Counted from the stretch's first letter, positions 26,872-35,214 are shown. The stretch: DNA of 64,000 bases from Ancylobacter aquaticus (GCF_004339465.1 NZ_SMFY01000004.1:186001-250000); one strand, 5' to 3'. Numbers and translations: made by a program. The notes: a model not told the origin generated them from the sequence alone.

Positions 26872-27852
26872 ATGGCCGTTTACACCGATGTCTCCCCGGA
26901 AGAGCTCGAAGCCTTCCTCGCCACCTATGATCTCGGCCGCCTGCGCGCCTTCAAGGGCATCGCCGAGGGCGTGGAGAATTCCAACTACCTGCTGCAGACC
27001 GAGGCCGGCAGCTTCATCCTGACGCTCTATGAGAAGCGGGTGAACCCGGCCGACCTGCCGTTCTTCGTCGGGCTGATGGAGCATCTGGCGACGCGCGGCA
27101 TAGATTGCCCGCAGCCGGTGAGGAACCGCGAGGGCATCGCGCTCGGCACGCTGGCCGGGCGGCCGGCGCTGATCGCCACCTTCCTTCTGGGCACATCGGT
27201 CCGCCGCCCCACGGCCGCCAATTGCGCCGCGCTCGGCGCCGCGCTGGCGGGCCTGCACAAGGCCGGCGCCGACTTCACCGCGCTGCACCGCGCCAATGCG
27301 CTCTCCGTTGCCGGCTGGCGCCCGCTCTACGAACAGGCGCGTGACCGGGCGGACATCGTCTCCCCAGGCCTTTCCACCCTCATCGCCGACGAACTGTCGG
27401 TGCTGGAGGCGCGTTGGCCGGCGGGCCTGCCGGCGGGTGTCATCCATGCCGACCTGTTCCCGGACAATGTGTTCTTCACCGACGGGCGCCTGTCCGGCCT
27501 GATCGACTTCTATTTCGGCTGCAACGACCTGTTGGCCTATGACGTCGCCATCTGCCTCAATGCCTGGTGCTTCGAGCCGGATGGCGCCTTCAACCAGACC
27601 AAGGGCCGCGCGCTGCTCGCCGCCTACCAGGCCGAGCGTCCGCTCGGCGCGGACGAGATCGCCGCGCTGCCACTGCTGGCGCGCGGGGCGGCGCTGCGGT
27701 TCCTGCTCACAAGGCTGGTCGACTGGCTGAACGTGCCGCCCGGCGCGCTGGTGCGCCCGCACGACCCGCTGGAATATCTGCGCAAGTTGCGCTTCCACCG
27801 CTCGGTGACGAGCCCGCGCGATTACGGCATCAGCGAAGGCACAGCGGCGTGA
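26872..27852 (+). CDS. thrB: homoserine kinase, type II (ThrB, aminoglycoside-phosphotransferase fold)
   Basis: 326 residues. It belongs to the APH-fold homoserine kinases, not the GHMP type of E. coli. Visible features are the N-terminal [20 protein letters not shown], the catalytic [13 protein letters not shown] (HxDxxxxN) and the metal-binding IDFYFG. It phosphorylates L-homoserine in threonine synthesis. It starts 15 bases after ispH and its stop overlaps the rnhA start by 4 bases. The functions of the three genes are unrelated, so the grouping is a transcriptional convenience. Confidence 0.94.
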   Translation: MAVYTDVSPEELEAFLATYDLGRLRAFKGIAEGVENSNYLLQTEAGSFILTLYEKRVNPADLPFFVGLMEHLATRGIDCPQPVRNREGIALGTLAGRPALIATFLLGTSVRRPTAANCAALGAALAGLHKAGADFTALHRANALSVAGWRPLYEQARDRADIVSPGLSTLIADELSVLEARWPAGLPAGVIHADLFPDNVFFTDGRLSGLIDFYFGCNDLLAYDVAICLNAWCFEPDGAFNQTKGRALLAAYQAERPLGADEIAALPLLARGAALRFLLTRLVDWLNVPPGALVRPHDPLEYLRKLRFHRSVTSPRDYGISEGTAA

Positions 27853-28373
27853 AGACAGCCCCCGGAACCGCCCGCGTCTTCGCCGACGACGCCACCCCGC
27901 AGACGCCCGGCGACGCGCCGAAAGGCATCGTCGCCATCTGGACCGACGGCGCCTGCTCGGGCAACCCCGGCCCCGGCGGCTGGGGTGCGATCCTGCGCTA
28001 TGCCGGCTCGCAGAAAGAACTCTCCGGCGGCGAATCGCCCACAACCAACAACCGCATGGAGCTGATGGCGGCGATCTCCGCGCTGGAGGCGCTCAAGCGC
28101 CCCTGCACCGTCGATCTGCACACAGACAGCGAATATATGCGCAACGGCATCACCAAATGGATCGCCGGCTGGAAGCGCAATGGCTGGCGCACCGCCGACA
28201 AGAAGCCGGTGAAGAATGTCGACCTGTGGGAGCGGCTGGAGGCCGCCATCGCCCGCCACGAGATACGCTGGCACTGGGTCAAGGGCCACGCCGGCGACGA
28301 GATGAACGAGCGCGCGGATGAACTCGCCCGCGCCGGCATGGCGCCCTACAAGGCGGCGCGGGGCGGCTTTTAA
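27849..28373 (+). CDS. rnhA: ribonuclease HI
   Basis: 174 residues from a GTG that overlaps the thrB stop (GTGA). All four catalytic carboxylates are present: Asp33 ([11 protein letters not shown]), Glu71 (NRMELMAAI), Asp93 ([11 protein letters not shown]) and Asp157 (NERADELAR), with the catalytic His in KGHAGDEMN. The basic handle region is seen as [20 protein letters not shown]. It removes RNA from RNA-DNA hybrids, such as primers and R-loops. About 25 extra residues precede the domain. The frame runs open upstream inside thrB, but this is antecedent noise. Confidence 0.94.
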   Translation: MKTAPGTARVFADDATPQTPGDAPKGIVAIWTDGACSGNPGPGGWGAILRYAGSQKELSGGESPTTNNRMELMAAISALEALKRPCTVDLHTDSEYMRNGITKWIAGWKRNGWRTADKKPVKNVDLWERLEAAIARHEIRWHWVKGHAGDEMNERADELARAGMAPYKAARGGF

Positions 28374-28407
28374 AGGCTTCGTTACCCGGGGAAAAGCCCG
28401 CCGGCGA

Positions 28408-28437
28408 TTGACAAGGCCCCCTCCCCTCCGCTATCAG
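28408..28437 (+). promoter_or_regulatory. putative promoter of the L36 gene
   Basis: TTGACA at 28408-28413, an 18-base pyrimidine-rich spacer and TATCAG at 28432-28437. The predicted leader is about 80 bases. The -35 is a perfect match; the -10 is fair. Confidence 0.55.
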
Positions 28438-28524
28438 CCGGGCCTCAATTTCTGCTGGCGGATCGAGGCGCGGCCATGGGGCGCGGTCTCAAACGCAGGC
28501 GCCGTCGATCCGAAGGTTAGTGTC

Positions 28525-28650
28525 ATGAAGATTCGCAACTCGCTCAAGTCGCTGCTCGGCCGTCACCGCGACAACCGTCTGGTGCGCCGCAAGGGCCGCG
28601 TCTACATCATCAACAAGACCCAGAAGCGCTTCAAGGCCCGCCAGGGCTGA
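28525..28650 (+). CDS. rpmJ: 50S ribosomal protein L36, zinc-independent form
   Basis: 41 residues, [20 protein letters not shown] then [20 protein letters not shown] and a final Gly. This is the alphaproteobacterial L36: it keeps the basic C-terminal RFKARQG but has none of the Cys/His zinc ligands of the classical E. coli form. It binds 23S rRNA near the peptidyl-transferase region. It stands alone, not in the alpha operon, with its own likely promoter about 90 bases upstream. A cysteine-free form needs no zinc, a property linked to zinc limitation in other bacteria, but here it is probably the sole form as usual in the lineage. Confidence 0.95.
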   Translation: MKIRNSLKSLLGRHRDNRLVRRKGRVYIINKTQKRFKARQG

Positions 28651-28745
28651 TCGAAGTCCGCTGAGGCGTCCGGCCGCGTTCACGATTTCGCGGACATCGG
28701 CCTGCCAATATTGCTCAAGGGCGCCGTGGCTCCTAACATGGGGAC

Positions 28746-29405
28746 ATGCGCGCCCTTTTTGCTGCCCTGATCCTCGCCGCCGCGCCGCTTGGCGCCATGG
28801 CCCAGACCGTCGCCCCGCCCGATGCCGTGGAGCGGCCTGATGTCGCGCGGCCTGATGTCGAAGCCGCCAAACCTGCCGAAGCCGCCAAGCCTGCTGAAGT
28901 CGCGAAACCCGCCGAGCCCGATCGCGCCAAGCGGCTCGATGCCCTGTTTGCCGCACTGAAGGTCGCCCCGGACAAGGAATCGGCCAAGGCCGTCGCCGCC
29001 CGCATCGACGTGGCGCTGACCCCCTCGGGAAGCGACACGGCCGACCTGTTGATGGCGCGCGCCTCGCAGGCGACGCAGGCCAAGCAGTTCGACCTCGCCG
29101 TGGAACTGCTGGACGGCCTGCTAACGATCGAGCCCGATTATCTGGAGGCGTGGAACAAGCGCGCTACCGTCTTCTTCCTGCGGCAGGATTTTTCTAACGC
29201 GTTGATCGACCTGCGCCAGGTCGTCGCCCGCGAACCCCGCCATTACGGGGCCTGGGCGGGCATCGCCATCATCTGCAAGGAAATCGGCGACGAGAAGCGC
29301 TCCCTGGAGGCGGCCCGCCAGGCCCTCGCCCTCTATCCCCATCTCGACGAGATCGAGGATCTGGAAGAGGAACTGTCGATCAAGGTTGAAGGCCGGCCGA
29401 TCTGA
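28746..29405 (+). CDS. secreted tetratricopeptide-repeat protein
   Basis: 219 residues. A signal peptide (LFAALILAAAPLGAMAQ) is followed by a low-complexity linker with four near-identical units of the form (E)AAKPAE / VAKPAE. Three TPR-like helix pairs then follow, including QATQAKQFDLAVELLDGLL, LEAWNKRATVFFLRQDFSNA and YGAWAGIAIICKEIGDEKRS. TPR solenoids mediate protein-protein contacts; here the protein is probably periplasmic. It converges on folA with only 10 bases between stop codons. The function is unknown. Confidence 0.88.
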   Translation: MRALFAALILAAAPLGAMAQTVAPPDAVERPDVARPDVEAAKPAEAAKPAEVAKPAEPDRAKRLDALFAALKVAPDKESAKAVAARIDVALTPSGSDTADLLMARASQATQAKQFDLAVELLDGLLTIEPDYLEAWNKRATVFFLRQDFSNALIDLRQVVAREPRHYGAWAGIAIICKEIGDEKRSLEAARQALALYPHLDEIEDLEEELSIKVEGRPI

Positions 29406-29415
29406 GAGGCGCCGC

Positions 29416-29925
29416 TCACGCCCGGTCGTAATCCACGAAGCTGAAGGCGAACTCGTCTTTTTCGCCCTGGATAGGCCCTTCGCGGCCGACCTCCCGCCAG
29501 TCCTCACGAGGGAAGTCGGGAAAATGCACGTCGCCCTCCGGCCGGCCGTGCACCTCGGTGAGGCGCAGCCGGCTCGCGTGCGGAAAGGCCTGCGCATAGA
29601 TCTGCGCGCCACCCACCACCGCCATCTCGTCGACGCCAAGCCTTTCCGCCTCCTGCGCCCCCCGCTCCAGCGCCGCGCCGAGCGAGGACACGACCAGCAC
29701 GCCCTCCGGCGGGCGGAAGCCGGTGTCGCGGGTGATGACAAGGCTGGTGCGCCCCGGCAGCGGCCGGCCAATCGATTCGAAGGTGCGCCGCCCCATCAGG
29801 ATCGGCTTGCCCCAGGTGATCGCCCGGAAGCGCTTCAGATCACCGGAAATATGCCAGGGCAGCGCGTCGCCGCGCCCTATCACACCGTTCTCCGCCACGG
29901 CGGCGACAAGCGTCAGCACGGTCAT
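29416..29925 (-). CDS. folA: dihydrofolate reductase
   Basis: 169 residues. The active-site loop NGVIGRGDALPWHISGDLKR and the NADPH-binding ILMGRRTFESIGRPLPGR are clear, with VVGGAQIYAQA near the C-terminus. It regenerates tetrahydrofolate, which thymidylate synthase oxidises to dihydrofolate. The start overlaps the stop of the upstream amine oxidase by 4 bases (ATGA). In many relatives folA directly follows thyA; here thyA lies about 3.2 kb away in the opposite orientation, with an amine oxidase, sspB and ssrA in between. Confidence 0.96.
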   Translation of the reverse strand: MTVLTLVAAVAENGVIGRGDALPWHISGDLKRFRAITWGKPILMGRRTFESIGRPLPGRTSLVITRDTGFRPPEGVLVVSSLGAALERGAQEAERLGVDEMAVVGGAQIYAQAFPHASRLRLTEVHGRPEGDVHFPDFPREDWREVGREGPIQGEKDEFAFSFVDYDRA

Positions 29926-31211
29926 GCGGCTCTCCCGCGCAGCAGCGCCAGCGCCGTGCCGGCGGCAACAAGGCCGGTCTGGTGCGCGCCATGGGCGGTG
30001 GAATAGGCGTGCGGCGAGGAGGCCTCGCCGGCGAACAGCACGCGCGCGCCAAGGGGCTCGGTCAGTGTCCGGGTCAGCCGCGCGCGCAGAGGCGCGAGGC
30101 CCGGCAGCGCGCAGCTATAGCCGCCGCCGATCAGCGGATCGGCAACCCAGCCGGTGGTAGCGACGCTCACAATGTGCTTTTCGATTCCCGCGCCGAAGGC
30201 GTCCTTGAGCGCGGCAAGGGCGAAATCGCGCATCGCTTCCGGCCCCGCCTGTACCAGCCGCGCCGCATTGGCGCCGCCGAGCTGGCCGATCGCCATCGGC
30301 TGCCCGAACGGGTTCAGCACGAAATTGACGGGCTTGCGCTCGGGATCGCGCAGGTCGAGCGTGTCGATATAGCTGGTGGGCTCGACCCCGAAGACATCGC
30401 GGTCGAACAGGAACGCCACCTTCTCCGCCGCGCCCAGCGGCAACGCCTCGAAAGCTTCGGCGAGGTCGGGCGGCAGCAAGGGCGCAAAGGCGAGCCCGCC
30501 GCGCGCGATCACCGAGGTCGGCACCGCGATGATGGCGAGCCGGGCGGTGAGCGTGCCGCGCGAGGTGGCGAGCGCCACCCCCTCGCCCGACCAGTCGACG
30601 GTGGAGACGGCGCAGCCGGTGACGATGTCGAGATCGGGCGCGGCGCGGGCGGCCACCGCCTGCACCAGCGCGCCATAGCCCTTCTCGACCGGATAATTCT
30701 CGCCCGTGTCGGAATAGGCGGCATAGTCCAGCGTCGACAGCCGCTCCGGCTCGGCCGCCGAGAGCAGGGTCAGCCAGTGCCGGGCAAGCCGCGTCCACGG
30801 CGTCTGCGGGCCAAGCACCTCGCTGGCGGCGATGTCGCGCCCCTCATTGCCGGCTTTGTGGATGGCGTCATAGCTGTGCTGGATCGCCTGCCAGATCGCC
30901 TCGCGCTCGCCCTCCTCGGCCCAGTGGTCGCCGAGATGGGTCGCGCGCGCCTTGCGGTTGCCGCGGGAAAGATAGGCGAGGCCGAGATCGTCAGCCGCCG
31001 CCCGCAGCGGGTTCACCGAGGCGGAATGCAGCCAGTGGCAGCCGCGATCCCAGGCAACGCCGAAGGTCGCCGTATCGGTAAAAGCCCGCCCGCCGGTCCG
31101 GGCCGCCGCTTCCACCACGCGCACGTCGATCCCGGCCTGTTTCAACCGGGCCCCGGCCGCAAGGCCGGCCGCACCGGCGCCGACGACGATCACATCATGC
31201 TGTGCGGCCAC
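29922..31211 (-). CDS. FAD-dependent amine oxidase family protein
   Basis: 429 residues from a GTG. The FAD dinucleotide-binding motif VIVVGAGAAGLAAGARL is at the N-terminus, followed by the RxGGR motif AARTGGRAF. The C-terminal FAD-contact region reads LFAGEASSPHAYSTAHGAHQ, as in flavin monoamine oxidases. It lacks a signal peptide and so is probably cytoplasmic. The family oxidises primary or secondary amines, polyamines or carotenoid-like substrates; the substrate is not evident. It is coupled to folA by a 4-base overlap, an arrangement I would not expect from function alone. Confidence 0.87.
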   Translation of the reverse strand: MAAQHDVIVVGAGAAGLAAGARLKQAGIDVRVVEAAARTGGRAFTDTATFGVAWDRGCHWLHSASVNPLRAAADDLGLAYLSRGNRKARATHLGDHWAEEGEREAIWQAIQHSYDAIHKAGNEGRDIAASEVLGPQTPWTRLARHWLTLLSAAEPERLSTLDYAAYSDTGENYPVEKGYGALVQAVAARAAPDLDIVTGCAVSTVDWSGEGVALATSRGTLTARLAIIAVPTSVIARGGLAFAPLLPPDLAEAFEALPLGAAEKVAFLFDRDVFGVEPTSYIDTLDLRDPERKPVNFVLNPFGQPMAIGQLGGANAARLVQAGPEAMRDFALAALKDAFGAGIEKHIVSVATTGWVADPLIGGGYSCALPGLAPLRARLTRTLTEPLGARVLFAGEASSPHAYSTAHGAHQTGLVAAGTALALLRGRAA

Positions 31212-31282
31212 GGGCGCGTCCGGATTCGGGGAGGGTTATCTGGCCACGGCGCGCACGACGCAGCGCGGCGACGCCGACGGAT

Positions 31283-32131
31283 CTATTTCTTGCGGAACGC
31301 ATCGAGCCGCACGACCTGCGCGCCGCCGGAGCCGCCATCGGTCGGCTCGTCGTCCTCCGCCGGCTTCGGCGCGCTCCTGGCGTTCGATGCCTTGCCGTCA
31401 GCAACCTTGCTGTCGGTCGCCGTGGTGTCGGCCTCGGTCGGGCGCGGGGCGTCATCCTTGCCGGCGTCATCGACGGAAGGCGCGGTATCGAGAGAAGGCT
31501 TGACCGGCGTGCGCGGAGCGGGAGCCGACTTCGGCGCCGCCTTGGCATCCGGCACCGCGACCGCAGGCTTGGAACCACTGGAATTGGGCGCGCTGGGCTT
31601 CGACCCGATGGACCGGGCCGCCACAGGCTCCACCGGCGCCGGCTTGGGCGGCACTTCGGTCAGGCGCGTAGGCGCGCGGGTTGAGGGAACCGATGTCGGC
31701 CGCCCCTCGCCGATCGGCGTCGGCGCCGCGGCGGTCGGCTCGTCCGAGCCGTCCTCGTCCGTGTCGGCCTCGTCTTCCACCGATTCGAACTGCAGCCCGA
31801 ATTTGACCGAAGGATCGAAAAAGCCCTTCAGCGCCGCATAGGGCACATGAAGGCGCTCGGGAATGCCATTGAAGGAAAGGCCAACCTCGAAGAACTGGTC
31901 GGTGACGATCAGGTCCCAGAACTGATGCTGGAGAACGATGGTCATCTCTTCGGGGTAACGCTCCTTCAGGCGCGTCGAAATCCGCACGCCGGGCGCGCAG
32001 GTATCGAAGGCCAGATAGAGATGATGTTCCCCCGGGAGCCCGTCACGGGCCACATCGGTAAGGACGCGGCCAACGACGCCACGCAACGCATCCTGCACCA
32101 GCAGGTCATATCGGATCAGATCGACGCTCAT
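31283..32131 (-). CDS. sspB: SspB, ClpXP adaptor (stringent starvation protein B), alpha type
   Basis: 282 residues. The N-terminal 125 residues form the SspB substrate-binding domain (VDLIRYDLLVQDALRGVVGR, HLYLAFDTCAPGVRIS, EEMTIVLQHQFWDL). A 140-residue disordered tail rich in Pro, Ala, Ser and Asp follows and ends VVRLDAFRKK. That terminal peptide fits the ClpX-binding (XB) motif that tethers SspB to ClpX. SspB delivers ssrA-tagged proteins to ClpXP. The ssrA gene lies about 75 bases upstream on the same strand. The tail is rather long compared with E. coli SspB but usual in this group. Confidence 0.93.
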   Translation of the reverse strand: MSVDLIRYDLLVQDALRGVVGRVLTDVARDGLPGEHHLYLAFDTCAPGVRISTRLKERYPEEMTIVLQHQFWDLIVTDQFFEVGLSFNGIPERLHVPYAALKGFFDPSVKFGLQFESVEDEADTDEDGSDEPTAAAPTPIGEGRPTSVPSTRAPTRLTEVPPKPAPVEPVAARSIGSKPSAPNSSGSKPAVAVPDAKAAPKSAPAPRTPVKPSLDTAPSVDDAGKDDAPRPTEADTTATDSKVADGKASNARSAPKPAEDDEPTDGGSGGAQVVRLDAFRKK

Positions 32132-32204
32132 GCCGGCAATGAACCCGATTTCAGCCCCGACGGCCAGTGCGTTGTGAGAATGAAGTGCAGGCTTCTGTTG
32201 CCAG

Positions 32205-32499
32205 GTGCCTGCGAACCCCGCCTCACGGTGCTACCCGCTTGGACTTATTTTCCGTAGATCAAACCGCTCACGCGGCCTGAGCAACCGGAGCATAGTTGTC
32301 ATTGCCAACTACATGTTTGGTCCGATGACGGTGGTACCATGCCGGGCGAAAGAAGATCCTTTACGCTCTCGTCGATCCTGTTTCGCCCCCGCCGCAGCCC
32401 GCCCTTCAGTGGGCTCCGGTGGAGGCGCCGGGTACTGCCCCCGGGTCCGAAGAGTTTATTTCGATATCCGTTTATCGCCATATCCGGCTTGCACCGGCA
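32205..32499 (-). ncRNA. ssrA: two-piece (circularly permuted) transfer-messenger RNA, tmRNA
   Basis: Both pieces are visible on the minus strand. The acceptor piece comes first: a 5-bp T-arm stem (CCGGG/CCCGG) is followed by CGCCTCC, discriminator A and CC ending at 32419; the final A of CCA is not encoded. After a 27-base spacer the coding piece begins at 32391 with GGGGGCGAAACAGGATCGAC. GGGGGCG pairs with CGCCTCC, with the third pair G-U, the alanine identity element. The tag frame (32307-32269) encodes GNDNYAPVAQAA and then TGA. The permuted order is the known alphaproteobacterial form, processed into two RNAs. The outer 5' and 3' ends are estimates. tmRNA rescues stalled ribosomes. Confidence 0.93.
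32269..32307 (-). other. tmRNA proteolysis-tag reading frame
   Basis: GGC AAT GAC AAC TAT and onward encodes GNDNYAPVAQAA and ends in TGA. The NDNY core resembles the SspB-binding part of known tags, and the C-terminal AA is the ClpX-recognition end. The resume codon appears to be GGC. Confidence 0.9.
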
Positions 32500-32505
32500 C
32501 GTCGA

Positions 32506-32534
32506 ATATAGGGGTTTGCCCGGCCGGTTGGAAG
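32506..32534 (-). promoter_or_regulatory. putative ssrA promoter
   Basis: Reading leftward, TTCCAA (32534-32529), a 17-base spacer and TATATT (32511-32506) precede the predicted acceptor-piece 5' region. Spacing is ideal and the -10 is good. The -35 differs from TTGACA at three positions. Confidence 0.55.
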
Positions 32535-32574
32535 GGGGCAGGCGCAACTCCCCCTTCCTGTCCCCTTGCAAAAC

Positions 32575-32892
32575 CTACGCCTCGGTCTGGTCGCCATATT
32601 GCAGATGCTCGATCGGGCGGTTGCCGCCATTGGTGCCGAGCAGCTTTTCCTCCTGCGCGGCAATCTCCGTCCGCAGCGTTTCCATAAAGATCTGGCGCAT
32701 CATCTCGTAGTCGAGTCGCACGTCGGAATGGGCGCTGCGCAGGGCCTGGCCCTCACGAAGCACCAGAGCCGGCGCCGTGTGGGAATGCTCCACCGTGAAG
32801 TCGAGCGGATGTGTCGCATCCTTCTCCAGCAGGTTCAGGTGCATGCGCAGGCGATGCAGATCGGTGTTGAGCGCGTCGGTACTTTTGGTCAC
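32575..32892 (-). CDS. hypothetical protein upstream of ssrA
   Basis: 105 residues from a GTG with GGAGG five bases upstream. I do not recognise the family. The sequence is mostly helical and charged: [18 protein letters not shown], then [19 protein letters not shown] and [12 protein letters not shown], suggesting a soluble coiled-coil-like protein with no signal peptide or membrane segment. It lies on the same strand as ssrA and sspB, upstream of the putative ssrA promoter, and is divergent from thyA. Codon use and GC are in line with its neighbours. Confidence 0.65.
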   Translation of the reverse strand: MTKSTDALNTDLHRLRMHLNLLEKDATHPLDFTVEHSHTAPALVLREGQALRSAHSDVRLDYEMMRQIFMETLRTEIAAQEEKLLGTNGGNRPIEHLQYGDQTEA

Positions 32893-33087
32893 GTGGTCCT
32901 CCCTCAGACTTTAGCCGCATCGGGACAAGTCGGCCCCCACGGGGAATGTTCCCCGTTACCGCCGCTAGCGGGCCGTGCAAGCAAACTTGGACGGTTGGGG
33001 ACGGAAGGACGTTTGGCCGCTTGCCGGGTGTGCCGGCGCCCGCGCGTGCTATATGTAGTGGGCATGAACGCCTTGGGAACCACAGGC

Positions 33088-33882
33088 ATGAGGAACTATC
33101 ACGAGCTTCTGGAACGGGTGCTGCGCGAGGGCACGCGCAAGGACGACCGCACCGGCACCGGCACGCTGTCGGTGTTTGGCCACCAGATGCGGTTCGACCT
33201 TGGCGAGGGCTTCCCGCTCGTCACCACCAAGAAGCTGCACCTGCGCTCCATCATCCACGAATTGCTGTGGTTCCTCGCCGGCGATACCAACATCGCCTAT
33301 CTCAAGGAAAACGGCGTCTCCATCTGGGATGACTGGGCGGATGCCGAGGGCAATCTCGGCCCGGTCTATGGCCATCAGTGGCGCTCCTGGCCGGATGGGC
33401 AGGGTGGCGTCATCGACCAGATCGCACAGGTGGTCGCCGATATACGACGCAATCCCGATTCGCGCCGGCTGATCGTCTCGGCGTGGAACCCGGCCGACGT
33501 GCCGAAAATGGCCCTGCCGCCCTGCCACTGCCTGTTCCAGTTCTACGTGCAGGACGGGCGGCTTTCCTGCCAGCTCTACCAGCGCTCGGCCGACATTTTC
33601 CTCGGCGTGCCGTTCAACATCGCCTCCTATGCCCTGCTCACCCACATGGTGGCGCAGGTGACGGGGCTGAAGGCGGGCGACTTCGTCCACACCTTCGGCG
33701 ACGCGCACATCTATCTCAACCATCTCGACCAGGTGCACGAGCAGCTCTCGCGCGCGCCGCGCGCCCTGCCGCGCCTGAAGCTGAACCCAGAGGTGAACGA
33801 CCTGTTCGCCTTCCGCTTCGAGGATATCGCCATCGAGGGCTATGACCCCCACCCGGCCATCAAGGCGCCGGTGGCGGTCTGA
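33088..33882 (+). CDS. thyA: thymidylate synthase
   Basis: 264 residues from the ATG of [11 protein letters not shown], the same length as E. coli ThyA; an ATG 8 codons upstream is an alternative and the frame is open further. The nucleophile is Cys146 in [28 protein letters not shown], LPxRxxIV-type [11 protein letters not shown] and [18 protein letters not shown] are all conserved. It makes dTMP from dUMP with methylene-tetrahydrofolate. folA, which recycles the dihydrofolate product, is about 3 kb away and no longer adjacent. The 195 bases between this gene and the divergent hypothetical gene must hold both promoters; no clear -35/-10 stands out. Confidence 0.97.
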   Translation: MRNYHELLERVLREGTRKDDRTGTGTLSVFGHQMRFDLGEGFPLVTTKKLHLRSIIHELLWFLAGDTNIAYLKENGVSIWDDWADAEGNLGPVYGHQWRSWPDGQGGVIDQIAQVVADIRRNPDSRRLIVSAWNPADVPKMALPPCHCLFQFYVQDGRLSCQLYQRSADIFLGVPFNIASYALLTHMVAQVTGLKAGDFVHTFGDAHIYLNHLDQVHEQLSRAPRALPRLKLNPEVNDLFAFRFEDIAIEGYDPHPAIKAPVAV

Positions 33883-33985
33883 CTCTCGCCCGCCCTCGCC
33901 GAGTTTTCCGGAGGCGCTCGCGCAGCGAGCCTCGAACGCACTTCAGGATGACGGCGACCTCCATAAAGACGAAAGCCGAGCCCCC

Positions 33986-34465
33986 ATGTCTCTCACCTTG
34001 CGCCCTGCCCGGCCGGAAGACGCCGCGCTGATCCTCGCCTTCGTGCGCGAACTCGCCGAGTACGAAAAGCTGCTGCATGAGGTGGAGGCGAGCGAACAGG
34101 ATTTCGCCCGCGAGCTCTTCGGGCCTCAGCCGCGCGTGTTCTGCGACATCGCGGAGTGGGAGGGCGCGCCGGCCGGCTTCGCCCTCTGGTACTACACCTT
34201 CTCCACCTTTCGCGGGCGGCAGGGCATTTTCCTGGAAGACATCTATGTGCGCCCGGCCTTGCGCGGGCGCGGCATCGCCAAGGCACTCATGCAGCGGCTG
34301 GCGAAGCGCTGCCGCGACGAGGCGCTCGGCCGCTTCGAGTGGAACGTGCTCGACTGGAACGCGCCCGCCATCCGCTTCTACCGCTCGGTCGGCGCCGTGC
34401 CGCTCGACGCCTGGACCATGCAGCGCGTCACCGGCGAGGCGCTGGACACGCTCGCCGGCGACTGA
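33986..34465 (+). CDS. GNAT family N-acetyltransferase (diamine-acetyltransferase-like)
   Basis: 159 residues. Motif A reads IYVRPALRGRGIAKALM and motif B WNVLDWNAPAIRFYRSVGA. The N-terminal LILAFVRELAEYEKLLHEV and the LWYYTFSTFRGRQGIFLEDI stretch closely resemble the spermidine/spermine acetyltransferase subgroup (SAT-like). Polyamine acetylation is thus a plausible activity but unproven. The start is the ATG in MSLTLRPARPED; the frame is open 48 codons upstream, into a repeat-rich spacer after thyA. Confidence 0.87.
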   Translation: MSLTLRPARPEDAALILAFVRELAEYEKLLHEVEASEQDFARELFGPQPRVFCDIAEWEGAPAGFALWYYTFSTFRGRQGIFLEDIYVRPALRGRGIAKALMQRLAKRCRDEALGRFEWNVLDWNAPAIRFYRSVGAVPLDAWTMQRVTGEALDTLAGD

Positions 34466-34547
34466 ATCCCTCCAACCGCCTTCGCGACCGAGCGCAGCGG
34501 GAGCCGCGCTCGGCGCAAACGCGTCGGCGAACGGGTCGGCGCACGGT

Positions 34548-34574
34548 CCCGGATCGGCCTTTCGGCCGTCCGGG
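34548..34574. repeat. REP-like palindrome between convergent genes
   Basis: CCCGGA-T-CGGCC pairs with GGCCG-TCCGGG (11 bp, one bulge) around TTTC. It is followed by GATGACG. A related palindrome-plus-GGATGACG string lies at about 33911-33950, and another at 21.3 kb. There is no T-run, so it is more like a dispersed intergenic repeat than a terminator. Confidence 0.45.
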
Positions 34575-34593
34575 ATGACGTTGCGCAGGTCGG

Positions 34594-35214
34594 TCAGAGC
34601 GGTTCGGCATCCGGGCCGGCGGCCGGCCCGTTCGGGCCATCGTTCATCGGGCCGGGCGGCATGCGGTGGTGCATGGGGCCGTCCGGACCATGGCGGCCGG
34701 GGCCGGCGCGATGGGGGCCATGGTCCTTGCCGTGGCGGCCGGACGCCATGCGCGGATGCTCGACCTGCTTGAACAGGATGGCGAAGCGGCGCTGCTGCGA
34801 CCCATCGAGGCTGTCATAGAGCGGGGCAGCCGCGTCGGCGACCTTCTTCATCGTCTGGCCGCGCTCGACCATGCCGTCGGCCTGCGCGCGCAGCCGCTCG
34901 ATCACGTCGGGGCGCTCGCCCTTGGGCTTGTCCGCCCTCTCGGCGCGGCGCTCGGCGCGATTTTCCATCCGTTCCTTGGCGGCAGCCTGCAGCGCGCTCT
35001 CCAGCGCCGGCCACAGCTTCTCCTGATCGGCGGTCAGGCGCAGCCCGGCCTGCAGGGCGGCGATACGCGCTTCGCTCATGGCGCCGGAGAATTCGGCCAT
35101 TTGCTCCACGCTCGGGCGCGGATGGTCGCCCGCACCCGGCTTCGGCGCAGCCACGCCGAAGGTCACACCAGCGAGTAGGGCAGCGGCCGTTGCAGCAATG
35201 ATCGTATGTTTCAT
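34594..35214 (-). CDS. periplasmic Spy/CpxP-like protein (LTXXQ family)
   Basis: 206 residues from MKHTIIAAT, with AGGAG nine bases upstream; an ATG 3 codons earlier sits too close to that site. A signal peptide (HTIIAATAAALLAGVTFGV) is followed by a helical LTXXQ-type core, ARIAALQAGLRLTADQEKLW, and a long charged helix ERMENRAERRAERADKPKGE. The C-terminus is rich in His, Pro, Gly and Met (MASGRHGKDHGPHRAGPGRH, MHHRMPPGPM), which suggests metal binding. Spy-like proteins are ATP-independent periplasmic chaperones. Upstream is an unusually AT-rich 130-base promoter region shared with nothing else on that strand, consistent with stress regulation. Confidence 0.82.
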   Translation of the reverse strand: MKHTIIAATAAALLAGVTFGVAAPKPGAGDHPRPSVEQMAEFSGAMSEARIAALQAGLRLTADQEKLWPALESALQAAAKERMENRAERRAERADKPKGERPDVIERLRAQADGMVERGQTMKKVADAAAPLYDSLDGSQQRRFAILFKQVEHPRMASGRHGKDHGPHRAGPGRHGPDGPMHHRMPPGPMNDGPNGPAAGPDAEPL

